From Candidatus Equimonas enterica (lineage in GTDB: Bacteria > Bacteroidota > Bacteroidia > Bacteroidales > Bacteroidaceae): a stretch of 38,393 nucleotides of DNA. The position numbers and the translations under genes are program-made. This document shows, one piece after another, positions 1 through 6,999 of the stretch (within the stretch, counting starts at the first letter, position 1; every line of letters starts with the position of its first letter). The stretch covers positions 1 through 38,393 of the forward strand of contig JAGHRU010000157.1 of assembly GCA_018066225.1 (NCBI GenBank), read 5' to 3'. The notes under the pieces are model-generated. The model did not search any database, was not told the origin of the DNA, and saw only the letters and a list, made by a program, of their open reading frames with translations.

Positions 1-1349
1 AGGGTGCTCCCGAAGGTGCTACCGTCACTATCGGCGACAAGACCTACGACAAAGATGCCACCTACACCGCAATGGGTACGCTGACCTCCATCGAGGTGAC
101 CAACGAAGACTACAACACCACAGCCACCATCGAAGGAGGCAATGTCATCAAGGTGGTATTCAGCCGCAACGCTTACACCGTGACGCTCAAGGGCGCACCC
201 GAAGGTGCTACCATCACTATCGGTGGCCAGACTTGTGGCAATGGCGACAACTACTACACGAAGAACACCATCACCAAGGACGACATCGAGGCCACTTATG
301 AGGGCTACGAGGTTGAGGTGGCAGTGAGCGAGTTGGTAAACAACCAAGCGACTATCACCGTGACTTACCTCAAGGAGAGCACGATGAGCAAGACCTTCTC
401 CGTCGCTTCGACCTCTGCCGCAGGCGATAAGTACTGGACGACCTTCTGCTACGACCGTGACTTCATGCTCCCCGAAGGCTACACCGCTTGCATAGTTACC
501 AACGCAGCCGAGAGCGGCGTACTCACCATCGAAGAACTCAAGGGCGAAAAGACCGAAGGCGGTAGCGACTATTATAGTGGCGATACGTCCTCTTTCTACA
601 CCATTGACCCGCAGGATAGTCAAATGGGCGAGCACACCTTCACTTATAAGGGTGGTAGCACCACGGTTAAGGTAAATGATTGTAGCGGTATGTACTTCTA
701 TACAGGTCATACCATTACCTGTGCTACTACCACGGGTGCAAACATCACCAAGATTGTTGTAACTGCACTGGATAGTTCTTATATGAATGAAGAACTCTTC
801 GAGTACACGCCGAACGCTCCTACTTATGAGTTTACGTTCAATGGCTACTATTTCTACTCCATCGAAATCTTCTACGAAGGTAGCGCAGGTCAGCCCGTCA
901 TCCCCGCTAACACTGGTATCCTCGTCTGCACTGACGGGCCCACTGCTGCTCCTGCAGAAATCACGCCCGTCAAGGACGCTACTCCTGTAGATATGACCGG
1001 TAACCTCCTCTGGGGCTGCCTCGAAGACCAGACCAAGGACGCTGGTAGCGACTACATCTACAAGCTGAGCCTCAACGCCGCCAACGACGAAGGCAGCATC
1101 GGCTTCTACTGGGGCTACGAAGGTGGTCACAAGGTAGATGCTCACGCTGGTAAGGCTTACCTCGTGCTCTCGGCACAAAGCGCCAAGGCAAACGGTTTCC
1201 GCCTCGACGGCACGACCACGGGCATCGAGAGCCTCATCCAAGGCACGGAGAGTGCTCCTGTCTTCAACCTCAACGGTCAGCGCATGAACACCACCAACCT
1301 CCCCGCTGGTGTCTATGTCAAGAACGGCCGCAAGTTTATCGTAAAGTAA
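1..1349 (+). CDS. Repeat-containing surface/secreted protein, C-terminal part (5' partial)
   Basis: The reading frame is open from the first complete codon at base 3, so the true start lies outside the window. Two copies of a repeat of about 63 residues (189 nt) begin at bases 3 and 192, each opening GAPEGAT(V/I)TIG and followed by alternating polar/hydrophobic segments suggesting beta-sandwich modules. A longer unique region of about 280 residues follows. The C-terminus, about 40 residues from IESLIQG to FIVK, contains VFNLNGQR and GVYVKNGRKFIVK. Such short tails are common on Prevotella and Bacteroidales exported proteins and resemble a type IX secretion sorting tail, but the assignment is not secure. 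There are no catalytic motifs. Adhesin or surface structural protein is the best guess; function unknown. The small gene at 1377 follows at once and may be cotranscribed. Confidence 0.8.
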   Translation, partial: GAPEGATVTIGDKTYDKDATYTAMGTLTSIEVTNEDYNTTATIEGGNVIKVVFSRNAYTVTLKGAPEGATITIGGQTCGNGDNYYTKNTITKDDIEATYEGYEVEVAVSELVNNQATITVTYLKESTMSKTFSVASTSAAGDKYWTTFCYDRDFMLPEGYTACIVTNAAESGVLTIEELKGEKTEGGSDYYSGDTSSFYTIDPQDSQMGEHTFTYKGGSTTVKVNDCSGMYFYTGHTITCATTTGANITKIVVTALDSSYMNEELFEYTPNAPTYEFTFNGYYFYSIEIFYEGSAGQPVIPANTGILVCTDGPTAAPAEITPVKDATPVDMTGNLLWGCLEDQTKDAGSDYIYKLSLNAANDEGSIGFYWGYEGGHKVDAHAGKAYLVLSAQSAKANGFRLDGTTTGIESLIQGTESAPVFNLNGQRMNTTNLPAGVYVKNGRKFIVK

Positions 1350-1376
1350 ATGTCGAACACTCTAATCGAAACAACA

Positions 1377-1541
1377 ATGAAGACATATATTGCACCCGAA
1401 TGTGAGCAGACGGCACTTATCAGCCGTGACTCTGTACTCCTCAACCTCAGCGACGCTGTCGGTGGCGACGAGCAAGCCCGCCGCAAAGAACTTATGGACT
1501 GGGCCGACAACGACTGGGAATCCGTAGAGGACGAAGAATAA
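1377..1541 (+). CDS. Small acidic protein of the MKTYIAPE type (54 aa), unknown function
   Basis: The protein starts MKTYIAPECEQTALISR, has a hydrophobic/serine stretch SVLLNLSDAVGG, and ends in a very acidic tail with two tryptophans (MDWADNDWESVEDEE). An in-frame ATG at 1350 directly after the upstream stop would add nine residues; 1377 is preferred because MK-Y-x-x-P is the usual opening of similar small Bacteroidales proteins known to me. That class is typically about 45-65 residues and has no assigned function. There is no convincing signal peptide or membrane segment. It lies 27 nt after the surface-protein gene, so cotranscription is likely, and it is followed at once by hairpins. The role may be tied to the exported protein, but this is inference. 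Confidence 0.6.
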   Translation: MKTYIAPECEQTALISRDSVLLNLSDAVGGDEQARRKELMDWADNDWESVEDEE

Positions 1542-1548
1542 TCCCCAC

Positions 1549-1644
1549 GGGTGGGCGGCGGCCGCGTGCTCTCCGCCCACCCACCACACGCATACAGCGG
1601 GCTGCTACTCTCTCTTGAAGTGGCAGCCCGCTTTGTGTGTGGTG
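1549..1644. repeat. Two adjacent hairpins after the small-protein gene
   Basis: The first hairpin pairs 1549-1558 (GGGTGGGCGG) with 1573-1582. The second pairs 1582-1589 (CACCACAC) with 1637-1644 and contains an inner 10-bp stem, 1596-1605 (AGCGGGCTGC) with 1623-1632. No T-tract follows either one, so they are not classical intrinsic terminators, though they sit exactly where the plus-strand transcript should end. This is the left part of a 361-bp gene-free stretch (1542-1902) between convergent genes. Confidence 0.6.
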
Positions 1645-1696
1645 CACGCCGCGTGTCCTTACTTCGAGCAACGGTCGGACGGACTGCGCACAAACA

Positions 1697-1734
1697 AACT
1701 CGGCTCCCAATCCGTAAAGACTGGGAGCCGAGTT
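1697..1734. repeat. Perfect 13-bp hairpin in convergent intergenic region
   Basis: The arms 1697-1709 (AACTCGGCTCCCA) and 1722-1734 pair perfectly around a 12-nt loop. A weaker 7-bp stem follows at 1757-1763/1781-1787 (GTGCCTT/AAGGCAC). There is no long T-tract on either side. It may act as a bidirectional transcript end between the plus-strand small gene and minus-strand lepB, or be a mobile hairpin repeat. Confidence 0.6.
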
Positions 1735-1792
1735 GGCCTTGTTTCATTGACACTCTGTGCCTTTTCTGCCACCTCGCCGCAAGGCACAAAAA

Positions 1793-1873
1793 ACGGCCTG
1801 CCCCTTCGGTACGTTCCGAATTGGGCAGGCCGTAAAAACTATCTGCGCAGACCGTTTGCACGATTTGCGCAGA
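1793..1873. repeat. Hairpin plus copy A of the CTATCTGC repeat family
   Basis: A long stem pairs 1793-1803 (ACGGCCTGCCC) with 1823-1833, with an inner stem 1805-1809/1816-1820. It is followed by A-rich sequence and the repeat word ACTATCTGCGCA at 1838-1849. A further stem pairs TCTGCGCA (1842-1849) with TGCGCAGA (1866-1873). TCTGCGCAGACCG (1842-1854) recurs directly at 18121-18133, and CACGATTTGCGCAGA (1859-1873) recurs as its reverse complement at 18143-18157. The copy lies 30 nt past the lepB stop codon, a terminator-like position for lepB. Confidence 0.7.
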
Positions 1874-1902
1874 AGAGAAAAATCATCTGCGCACCCGGGA
1901 AA

Positions 1903-3339
1903 TTACTTTATCCCGCTCACCCACTTGAAGCAGCGCGACCAGCGGATTTTGCCGTCGAAAAGACCGTAATCTGGGTCAAGGGAGAGCCAAACAAGCAGGG
2001 GCTTGCCCACGATGTGGTCCTCGGGCACAAAGCCCCAGAAGCGGGAGTCGGCGGAGTTGTCTCTGTTGTCACCCTGCATCCAGTAGTAATCGAGGGCGAA
2101 GGTGTAGCGCGTGGCGGGTTTGCCATCGATGAGGATACGTCCGTTCTTGACGCAGAGGTCGTGGCCTTCGTAGTTGCGGATACAACGCTCGTAAAGCGGC
2201 AGGTTGTCGAGCGTAAGGGCGATGCTCGCGCCGCGTTTGGGTATCCAGAGCGGGCCGTAGTCGGCGGTCGTCCAGCCTGTATATTTATTTTGCGGATAGA
2301 GCCAGTCGGCGGCTGGCGGTGCCTGCTGCAAGACCTCGCAGAGGTCGCGCTGCTGCTGCAAGGTACGCAGCGTCTGGCGCGTCAGCGGCATATAGTATGT
2401 GCCGTCGGCGTCGATGGGGTGAGAGAGGTCCTCACGGGTGATGCCGTTGGCTTTGAGGAAATCGACGGTGGGCGACTGCTTGAAGCGCACGAAGTAGTTC
2501 TGCTGCATCTGCTCGGGCTGCGGCATAGCATGGCCATCGAGATAGACGACGCCGTGCTTGATGTGCAGCGTCTGTCCCGGGAGGCCGACGCAGCGCTTGA
2601 CATAATTCTCGCGGCGGTCGGTAGGACGGCTAACGATGCGGCCAAACTGCGCCTCGTTTTGCAGGATATAGTTGCGGCCCGCCTCACGAATGGCGGCGTA
2701 GCGCGTCTGCGCAGCAGCGTAGTCGGCGGTGTCGGCAGGCTCGGCTTCGAGACCGAGTGCCTGCTGGCCTATGGTGTAGCAGAGGCGGTAGTAGTCCTGG
2801 TCTTGCGCGCCGAGCGCAACGGTGTCGCCAGCGGGGTAGTTGAACACCACGATGTCGCCCAAGGCTACCTGTCCTGTGCCCTTGATGCGGCGATAATCCC
2901 AGTGGGGCTGTTCGAGATAACTCTTGCCGCCACCGAGCCACGCAGGCAGCGTGTGCTGCGTCATGGGCATGGTGAGCGGAGTCTGCGGGATGCGCGGGCC
3001 GTAACTCACCTTGGAGACGAGGAGGTAGTCGCCCGTGAGCATCGTCTTCTCGAGCGACGAGGAGGGGATCACGAAGTTCTGGAAGAAATACTGGTTGATG
3101 AAGTAGATGGCGACGAAGGCAAAGACGAGGGCATCGACCCAACTCATAACGAAGCGCACCATGCCATTCTCCGACTTACGCCACCAGGTCCACGGGATGA
3201 ACTTCGTGATGTAGGCATCGAAGATGAAGGGTACGACGACGAGTCCCCACCACGAGCCGACCCAGTAGAGGAAGAGCAGGTAGAGGACGATGAGCAGGAC
3301 ACAAAGACACCACGCACGGCGTGAGGCATGTAGTTTCAT
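1903..3339 (-). CDS. lepB: Signal peptidase I
   Basis: This is an S26 serine/lysine peptidase that removes signal peptides from exported proteins at the outer face of the inner membrane. The 478-residue protein has two N-terminal hydrophobic segments (about 10-40 and 64-85). The nucleophile is Ser95 in IPSSSLEKTM, with Leu where many family members have Met after the serine. The general-base Lys248 lies in NYVKRCVGLPGQ, and the GDNRDNSADSRFWG box is near 423-436. The protein is longer than the E. coli enzyme because of a large insert between the catalytic boxes; linked Bacteroidales LepB proteins are similarly large. It lies 13 nt downstream of the TPR lipoprotein gene and behind dapB on the same strand, and dapB-lepB linkage is common in the order. 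Transcription probably ends in the hairpins at 1697-1873. Confidence 0.95.
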   Translation of the reverse strand: MKLHASRRAWCLCVLLIVLYLLFLYWVGSWWGLVVVPFIFDAYITKFIPWTWWRKSENGMVRFVMSWVDALVFAFVAIYFINQYFFQNFVIPSSSLEKTMLTGDYLLVSKVSYGPRIPQTPLTMPMTQHTLPAWLGGGKSYLEQPHWDYRRIKGTGQVALGDIVVFNYPAGDTVALGAQDQDYYRLCYTIGQQALGLEAEPADTADYAAAQTRYAAIREAGRNYILQNEAQFGRIVSRPTDRRENYVKRCVGLPGQTLHIKHGVVYLDGHAMPQPEQMQQNYFVRFKQSPTVDFLKANGITREDLSHPIDADGTYYMPLTRQTLRTLQQQRDLCEVLQQAPPAADWLYPQNKYTGWTTADYGPLWIPKRGASIALTLDNLPLYERCIRNYEGHDLCVKNGRILIDGKPATRYTFALDYYWMQGDNRDNSADSRFWGFVPEDHIVGKPLLVWLSLDPDYGLFDGKIRWSRCFKWVSGIK

Positions 3340-3352
3340 ATAATAGGTAGTT

Positions 3353-5053
3353 TTATTTGACTATTTGCTGAAAATCGCTGTCGGCAAAGAGCGTAACGAA
3401 CTCCAGGTCGTGGGCAGCGAGGGTTTTGAGCGAAGCGTCGCGGGCGACGGCAGCGCGGAGATATTCGAGGGCTTTGCTCTCTTTCGCCGTGCGTGCGGCC
3501 ACGATGGCGCGGAGGTAGTCGGTCGTAGCGTCGGGCGCGGAGAGACTGTCGAGCACACGCGAAGCACTGGCGTAGTCCTTGGCCAAGATGTGTGCCAGCG
3601 CCGCGCTGTTGCTGCTCACGCCTGCCATAGCGGTAGCAGCCTGCGGATAGCGGCCTTCGGCGATGAGCAGTTGGCCGAGCACCTCGTTGTAGGCGCGTGC
3701 CGTAGTGGCGGAGGCGAGGTAACCTTCGGCTTCTGCCACCTGTCCGTCGGCCAGGGCGAGGATGGCGCGGTTGGTGTTCACCTCGGTCGTGCCCTGCTGT
3801 ATCTGCTCAGCGCGGTCGAGCCACGCTTTGGCAGCGGCCTTGTCGCCACGGGCATAGGCCAGGCAGCCGAGGTTGTTGTAGGCGCGGTAGTCGGCGGGAT
3901 AGAGACGTGTGGCGGTGGTGTAGATGTCGGCACGCGCTGCGTCGTCGTCGGTCAGGGTGGCGGCATAGAGCAGTTCCTCTATGCTCAGACGCGAAGCATC
4001 GGCAGCATACTGCTGCTGTATCTCGCTGTCGCTACGGCCGATGATGTTGTAGTGGATGGTCATACGCGAGCGGCGCAGTTCGGGCAGTATCTCGTCGGCG
4101 AGGTCGGTGAAGCCTGCGCTGAGGTGGCGTATCTGCTGCTCACGCTCCTCGGGGTCCTTATACATGGAGAGCACGCGGAGGATGACCTCCTTGTCCTGTA
4201 TGTTGGACGCGCTGACAAGGCTCTGGAAGCCTTCCCAGTCTTCGGCGGTGTAGCGGCTGTCGAGGTCGGCCTCGAGGCCCACTTGGTGGAGTTGGTCTTT
4301 GACATACTTGCTGGCCGACTGCTCACGCGCCTCGGCCAATTGCGTGTTAAGGCCGATGTTGCCGTCGGGCGAAGCGTAGGCACTGACCTCTATGCCGTCG
4401 AGCTGGAAACTACGCTGGTCGGCCTTGATGTCGCGCAGCGTCCGGACGAAGTCGGTCACGCTGGTGGTGGTCAGTTCGCTGCTTCTCACCTTGGACTGCT
4501 GTATGAGGTACTTGATCTGTGCCTGCTGCTTCTCAGCGATGACGTGCTGATAGGCATCGGGTGCGATTTCGGTAGTAGCGGTGGCTATGGTGCGCGCCAA
4601 GAGAGTGGCGGTGGCAAGGACACCGTCGGCCACCTTCACCTCGGGCAGCGTGACGCGCTTCTTGCCCTGCATGGCGTCGAAGGTGAGGTAGAGTTGGCTC
4701 TCGCGCATAGCGGGGACATAGTCGAAGGTGGTCTTCATGGTGTAGTTGCCACCCACGCGGTAGGAGATGGTCTGGTCGTTGCCGAGCACCTTCTCGCCCT
4801 GAAACGTGGCACGCTGTCCTACGGCTTCGCCGCCGTCGTAGCGCAGCACGGGGATGACGCTGACGACAGCCTTCTTCTTCATGTATTTCTCGGGGAAGCG
4901 TCCGTCGATGGTCGCTGTCACCTTGCCGCCTACGGCTTCCAAGGGATTGGGCGTGACGGTGAAGTTGTCAGCAGAGAGGCTACCGAGTTTGCTGCAACCC
5001 GTGAGCGTCAGCGAGAGGCCGAGGGCGAGCGTAGATAGATGGAGGAGTTTCAT
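3353..5053 (-). CDS. TPR lipoprotein with an OmpA-like segment
   Basis: The start at 5053 gives a clear lipoprotein signal, MKLLHLSTLALGLSLTLTGC, with the acylated cysteine at residue 20; an ATG 15 codons upstream would only add a polar Asn/Thr-rich leader. The 566-residue protein has an N-terminal beta-rich part (about 25-190) and a segment near 235-275 with EVSAYASPDG and an NTQLAEAREQSA helix, which resembles OmpA-type peptidoglycan-binding domains. Tandem TPR-like helices follow from about 385 to the end (YPADYRAYNNLGCLAYARGD, KAWLDRAEQ). It is probably periplasmic and membrane-anchored, a scaffold rather than an enzyme. It sits between dapB and lepB with gaps of 22 and 13 nt, so the three are likely one operon. 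Exact role unknown. Confidence 0.8.
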   Translation of the reverse strand: MKLLHLSTLALGLSLTLTGCSKLGSLSADNFTVTPNPLEAVGGKVTATIDGRFPEKYMKKKAVVSVIPVLRYDGGEAVGQRATFQGEKVLGNDQTISYRVGGNYTMKTTFDYVPAMRESQLYLTFDAMQGKKRVTLPEVKVADGVLATATLLARTIATATTEIAPDAYQHVIAEKQQAQIKYLIQQSKVRSSELTTTSVTDFVRTLRDIKADQRSFQLDGIEVSAYASPDGNIGLNTQLAEAREQSASKYVKDQLHQVGLEADLDSRYTAEDWEGFQSLVSASNIQDKEVILRVLSMYKDPEEREQQIRHLSAGFTDLADEILPELRRSRMTIHYNIIGRSDSEIQQQYAADASRLSIEELLYAATLTDDDAARADIYTTATRLYPADYRAYNNLGCLAYARGDKAAAKAWLDRAEQIQQGTTEVNTNRAILALADGQVAEAEGYLASATTARAYNEVLGQLLIAEGRYPQAATAMAGVSSNSAALAHILAKDYASASRVLDSLSAPDATTDYLRAIVAARTAKESKALEYLRAAVARDASLKTLAAHDLEFVTLFADSDFQQIVK

Positions 5054-5075
5054 GGTGGTAGTATTTGTGTTGGTG

Positions 5076-5798
5076 TTATACGAGTTCGGGGAAGACATCG
5101 GCGATGGTCAGCAGGCCGCTGTGGTGGGCCACATACTCGGCGGCCATGACAGCGCCGAGGGCAAAGCCACGGCGCGAATGGGCGTCGTGGCTCAGGGTGA
5201 TGAGGTCGGCCTCGGAGTCGTAGGCCACGGTGTGGATGCCGGGCACTTCGCCGCGGCGTATGTCGTCGATGCGCAAGACGCCGTCGGCGGTCTCATGCAG
5301 CCCCCAGCGGTCGAGGCGGTCGAGGCGCGCTACGATGTCGGTGGCCAGGGTAATGGCAGTGCCCGATGGCGCATCGAGTTTGTGCACATGGTGCGTCTCC
5401 ACCATGCTGGGGCGATAGGCATCAAAGCGGTTCATCAGCGTGGCCAGATAGCGGTTTACGGCCGAGAAGATGGCCATGCCCACCGAGAAGTTGCTGGCCC
5501 AGAGCAGCGTCTTGCCACCTTCATGGCAGGCCTGCTGCACCTCCTGCTCGTGGGCTTCGCGCCAACCGGTGCTGCCGCTGACGACCTTCACGCCAGCGTC
5601 CCAAGCGCGCTGGATGTTGCTCCATGCGGCTTCGGGTGCGGTAAACTCTATGGCGACATCGGCCGAGCGGAAGGCTGCGCTGTCGAAGTCTTCGCGGTTG
5701 TCGATGTCGATGATGGCCACGACGCTGTGGCCGCGCCCGAGGGCGACTTGCTCGATAAGGTGTCCCATCTTACCGTAGCCAATGAGTGCAATCTTCAT
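5076..5798 (-). CDS. dapB: 4-hydroxy-tetrahydrodipicolinate reductase
   Basis: DapB reduces 4-hydroxy-tetrahydrodipicolinate with NAD(P)H in the diaminopimelate/lysine pathway, supplying cell-wall precursors in the cytosol. The 240-residue protein starts MKIALIGYGKMG, with the nucleotide-binding GxGxxG at residues 7-12. The catalytic and substrate-binding box ETHHVHKLDAPSGTA lies at 134-148, with Lys140 as expected general acid. SGSTGW near 74-79 is also characteristic. The protein is a little shorter than the E. coli enzyme, as in other Bacteroidetes. A TAACTTTG box lies just upstream on its strand (5817-5810), so it probably leads the dapB-TPR lipoprotein-lepB operon. Confidence 0.96.
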   Translation of the reverse strand: MKIALIGYGKMGHLIEQVALGRGHSVVAIIDIDNREDFDSAAFRSADVAIEFTAPEAAWSNIQRAWDAGVKVVSGSTGWREAHEQEVQQACHEGGKTLLWASNFSVGMAIFSAVNRYLATLMNRFDAYRPSMVETHHVHKLDAPSGTAITLATDIVARLDRLDRWGLHETADGVLRIDDIRRGEVPGIHTVAYDSEADLITLSHDAHSRRGFALGAVMAAEYVAHHSGLLTIADVFPELV

Positions 5799-5809
5799 AA
5801 TTATGGGCG

Positions 5810-5817
5810 CAAAGTTA
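5810..5817 (-). promoter_or_regulatory. dapB promoter -7 box
   Basis: The minus strand reads TAACTTTG here, an exact match to the Bacteroidetes TAnnTTTG element, 11 nt upstream of the dapB start. No TTTG -33 element is seen at the usual 19-21 nt spacing (a TTTG lies only 12 nt upstream), so only the -7 box is supported. It is back to back with the ychF promoter. Confidence 0.55.
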
Positions 5818-5860
5818 TGAAATTTGCACCAAATACGCGCTGTATCTCGTTATTTATTTC

Positions 5861-5868
5861 TACTTTTG
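5861..5868 (+). promoter_or_regulatory. ychF promoter -7 box
   Basis: TACTTTTG matches the TAnnTTTG Bacteroidetes -7 consensus and lies 27 nt upstream of the ychF ATG. No good -33 TTTG is present at normal spacing. It would drive the ychF-lgt-GT-GT run. Confidence 0.55.
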
Positions 5869-5895
5869 CAGTGCAATTATAATTTTTTCACGATT

Positions 5896-6999
5896 ATGAG
5901 TTTACAATGTGGCATCGTCGGCTTGCCCAATGTCGGCAAATCGACCCTGTTCAACTGTCTGAGCAATGCGAAGGCACAGAGTGCCAACTTCCCTTTCTGC
6001 ACCATAGAGCCCAATGTGGGCGTCATCACTGTCCCCGACGAGCGTCTCGGCGTTTTGGCCGAACTGGTCCACCCGGGGCGTATCGTGCCCACGACGGTCG
6101 AAATCGTCGATATTGCAGGCTTGGTCAAAGGGGCCAGCAAGGGCGAAGGACTGGGCAACCAGTTCCTTGGCAACATCCGCGAGACAGACGCCATCATCCA
6201 TGTCTTGCGCTGCTTCGACGACCCCAACGTGGTGCATGTCGATGGCAGCGTAGATCCGCTGCGCGACAAGGAAATCATCGACGCCGAGCTCCAGCTCAAA
6301 GACCTCGAAACGGTAGAAAACCGCATCCGCAAGGTGGAGAAGGTGGCGCAGGTGGGCGGCGACAAGCAAGCCAAAGTGGAGTATGAGGTGCTCACGGCCA
6401 TCCGCGAAGCCCTCTTGCAGGGCAAGTCGGCGCGTAGCGTCACCTTTGAGTCCAAGGAGGAGCAGGCCGCCGTGCGTGGTGCGTTTCTGCTCACGAGCAA
6501 GCCTGTGCTCTATGTCTGCAATGTCGATGAAGGCTCTGCCGTCACGGGCAATGCCTATGTGGAGCAGGTGCGCGAGGCGGTGAAAGACGAGGGTGCGGAG
6601 GTGCTCGTGCTGGCTGCCCAGACGGAGGCCGACATCGCCGAGCTCGACAGTTACGAAGACCGTCAGGCGTTTCTCGCCGAGATAGGCTTGGAGGAGAGCG
6701 GCTGCGGCAGGCTCATCAAGACGGCCTACCGCATGCTGCAACTCGAGACCTTCATCACGGCTGGCGAGATGGAGGTGAAGGCGTGGACCTACCGCCGTGG
6801 CTGGAAAGCCCCGCAGTGTGCAGGGGTCATCCACACCGACTTTGAGCGTGGCTTCATCCGCGCCGAGGTCATCAAGTATGACGACTATGTACGCCTCGGC
6901 AGCGAAGCCGCCGTCCGCGAGGCGGGCTTGCTCCATGTGGAAGGCAAGGACTATGTCGTGCAGGACGGCGACATCATGCATTTCCGTTTCAACGTATGA
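5896..6999 (+). CDS. ychF: Redox-regulated ATPase YchF (Obg-like GTPase family)
   Basis: YchF is a ribosome-associated cytosolic P-loop NTPase that prefers ATP over GTP and is linked to stress responses and translation quality. The 367-residue protein shows the P-loop GLPNVGKS (9-16), switch-II DIAGL (about 72-76) and NVDE (about 209-212) in place of the NKxD specificity motif, the hallmark of YchF. A coiled-coil region lies near 125-160. The C-terminal TGS domain contains FERGFIRAEVI and GKDYVVQDGDIMHFRFNV. The ATG at 5896 (MSLQCGIVG) is chosen because upstream in-frame codons fall in the promoter. Its TGA overlaps the lgt ATG (ATGA), suggesting translational coupling. Confidence 0.97.
   Translation: MSLQCGIVGLPNVGKSTLFNCLSNAKAQSANFPFCTIEPNVGVITVPDERLGVLAELVHPGRIVPTTVEIVDIAGLVKGASKGEGLGNQFLGNIRETDAIIHVLRCFDDPNVVHVDGSVDPLRDKEIIDAELQLKDLETVENRIRKVEKVAQVGGDKQAKVEYEVLTAIREALLQGKSARSVTFESKEEQAAVRGAFLLTSKPVLYVCNVDEGSAVTGNAYVEQVREAVKDEGAEVLVLAAQTEADIAELDSYEDRQAFLAEIGLEESGCGRLIKTAYRMLQLETFITAGEMEVKAWTYRRGWKAPQCAGVIHTDFERGFIRAEVIKYDDYVRLGSEAAVREAGLLHVEGKDYVVQDGDIMHFRFNV

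Noticed and set aside
1615-3324. Long plus-strand ORF opposite lepB
   Set aside because: It is antisense to a gene with clear signal peptidase motifs; GC-rich DNA gives long open antisense frames, and its translation shows no family features.
3365-5038. Long plus-strand ORF opposite the TPR lipoprotein
   Set aside because: It is a shadow of the well-supported minus-strand gene with a lipoprotein signal and TPR repeats.
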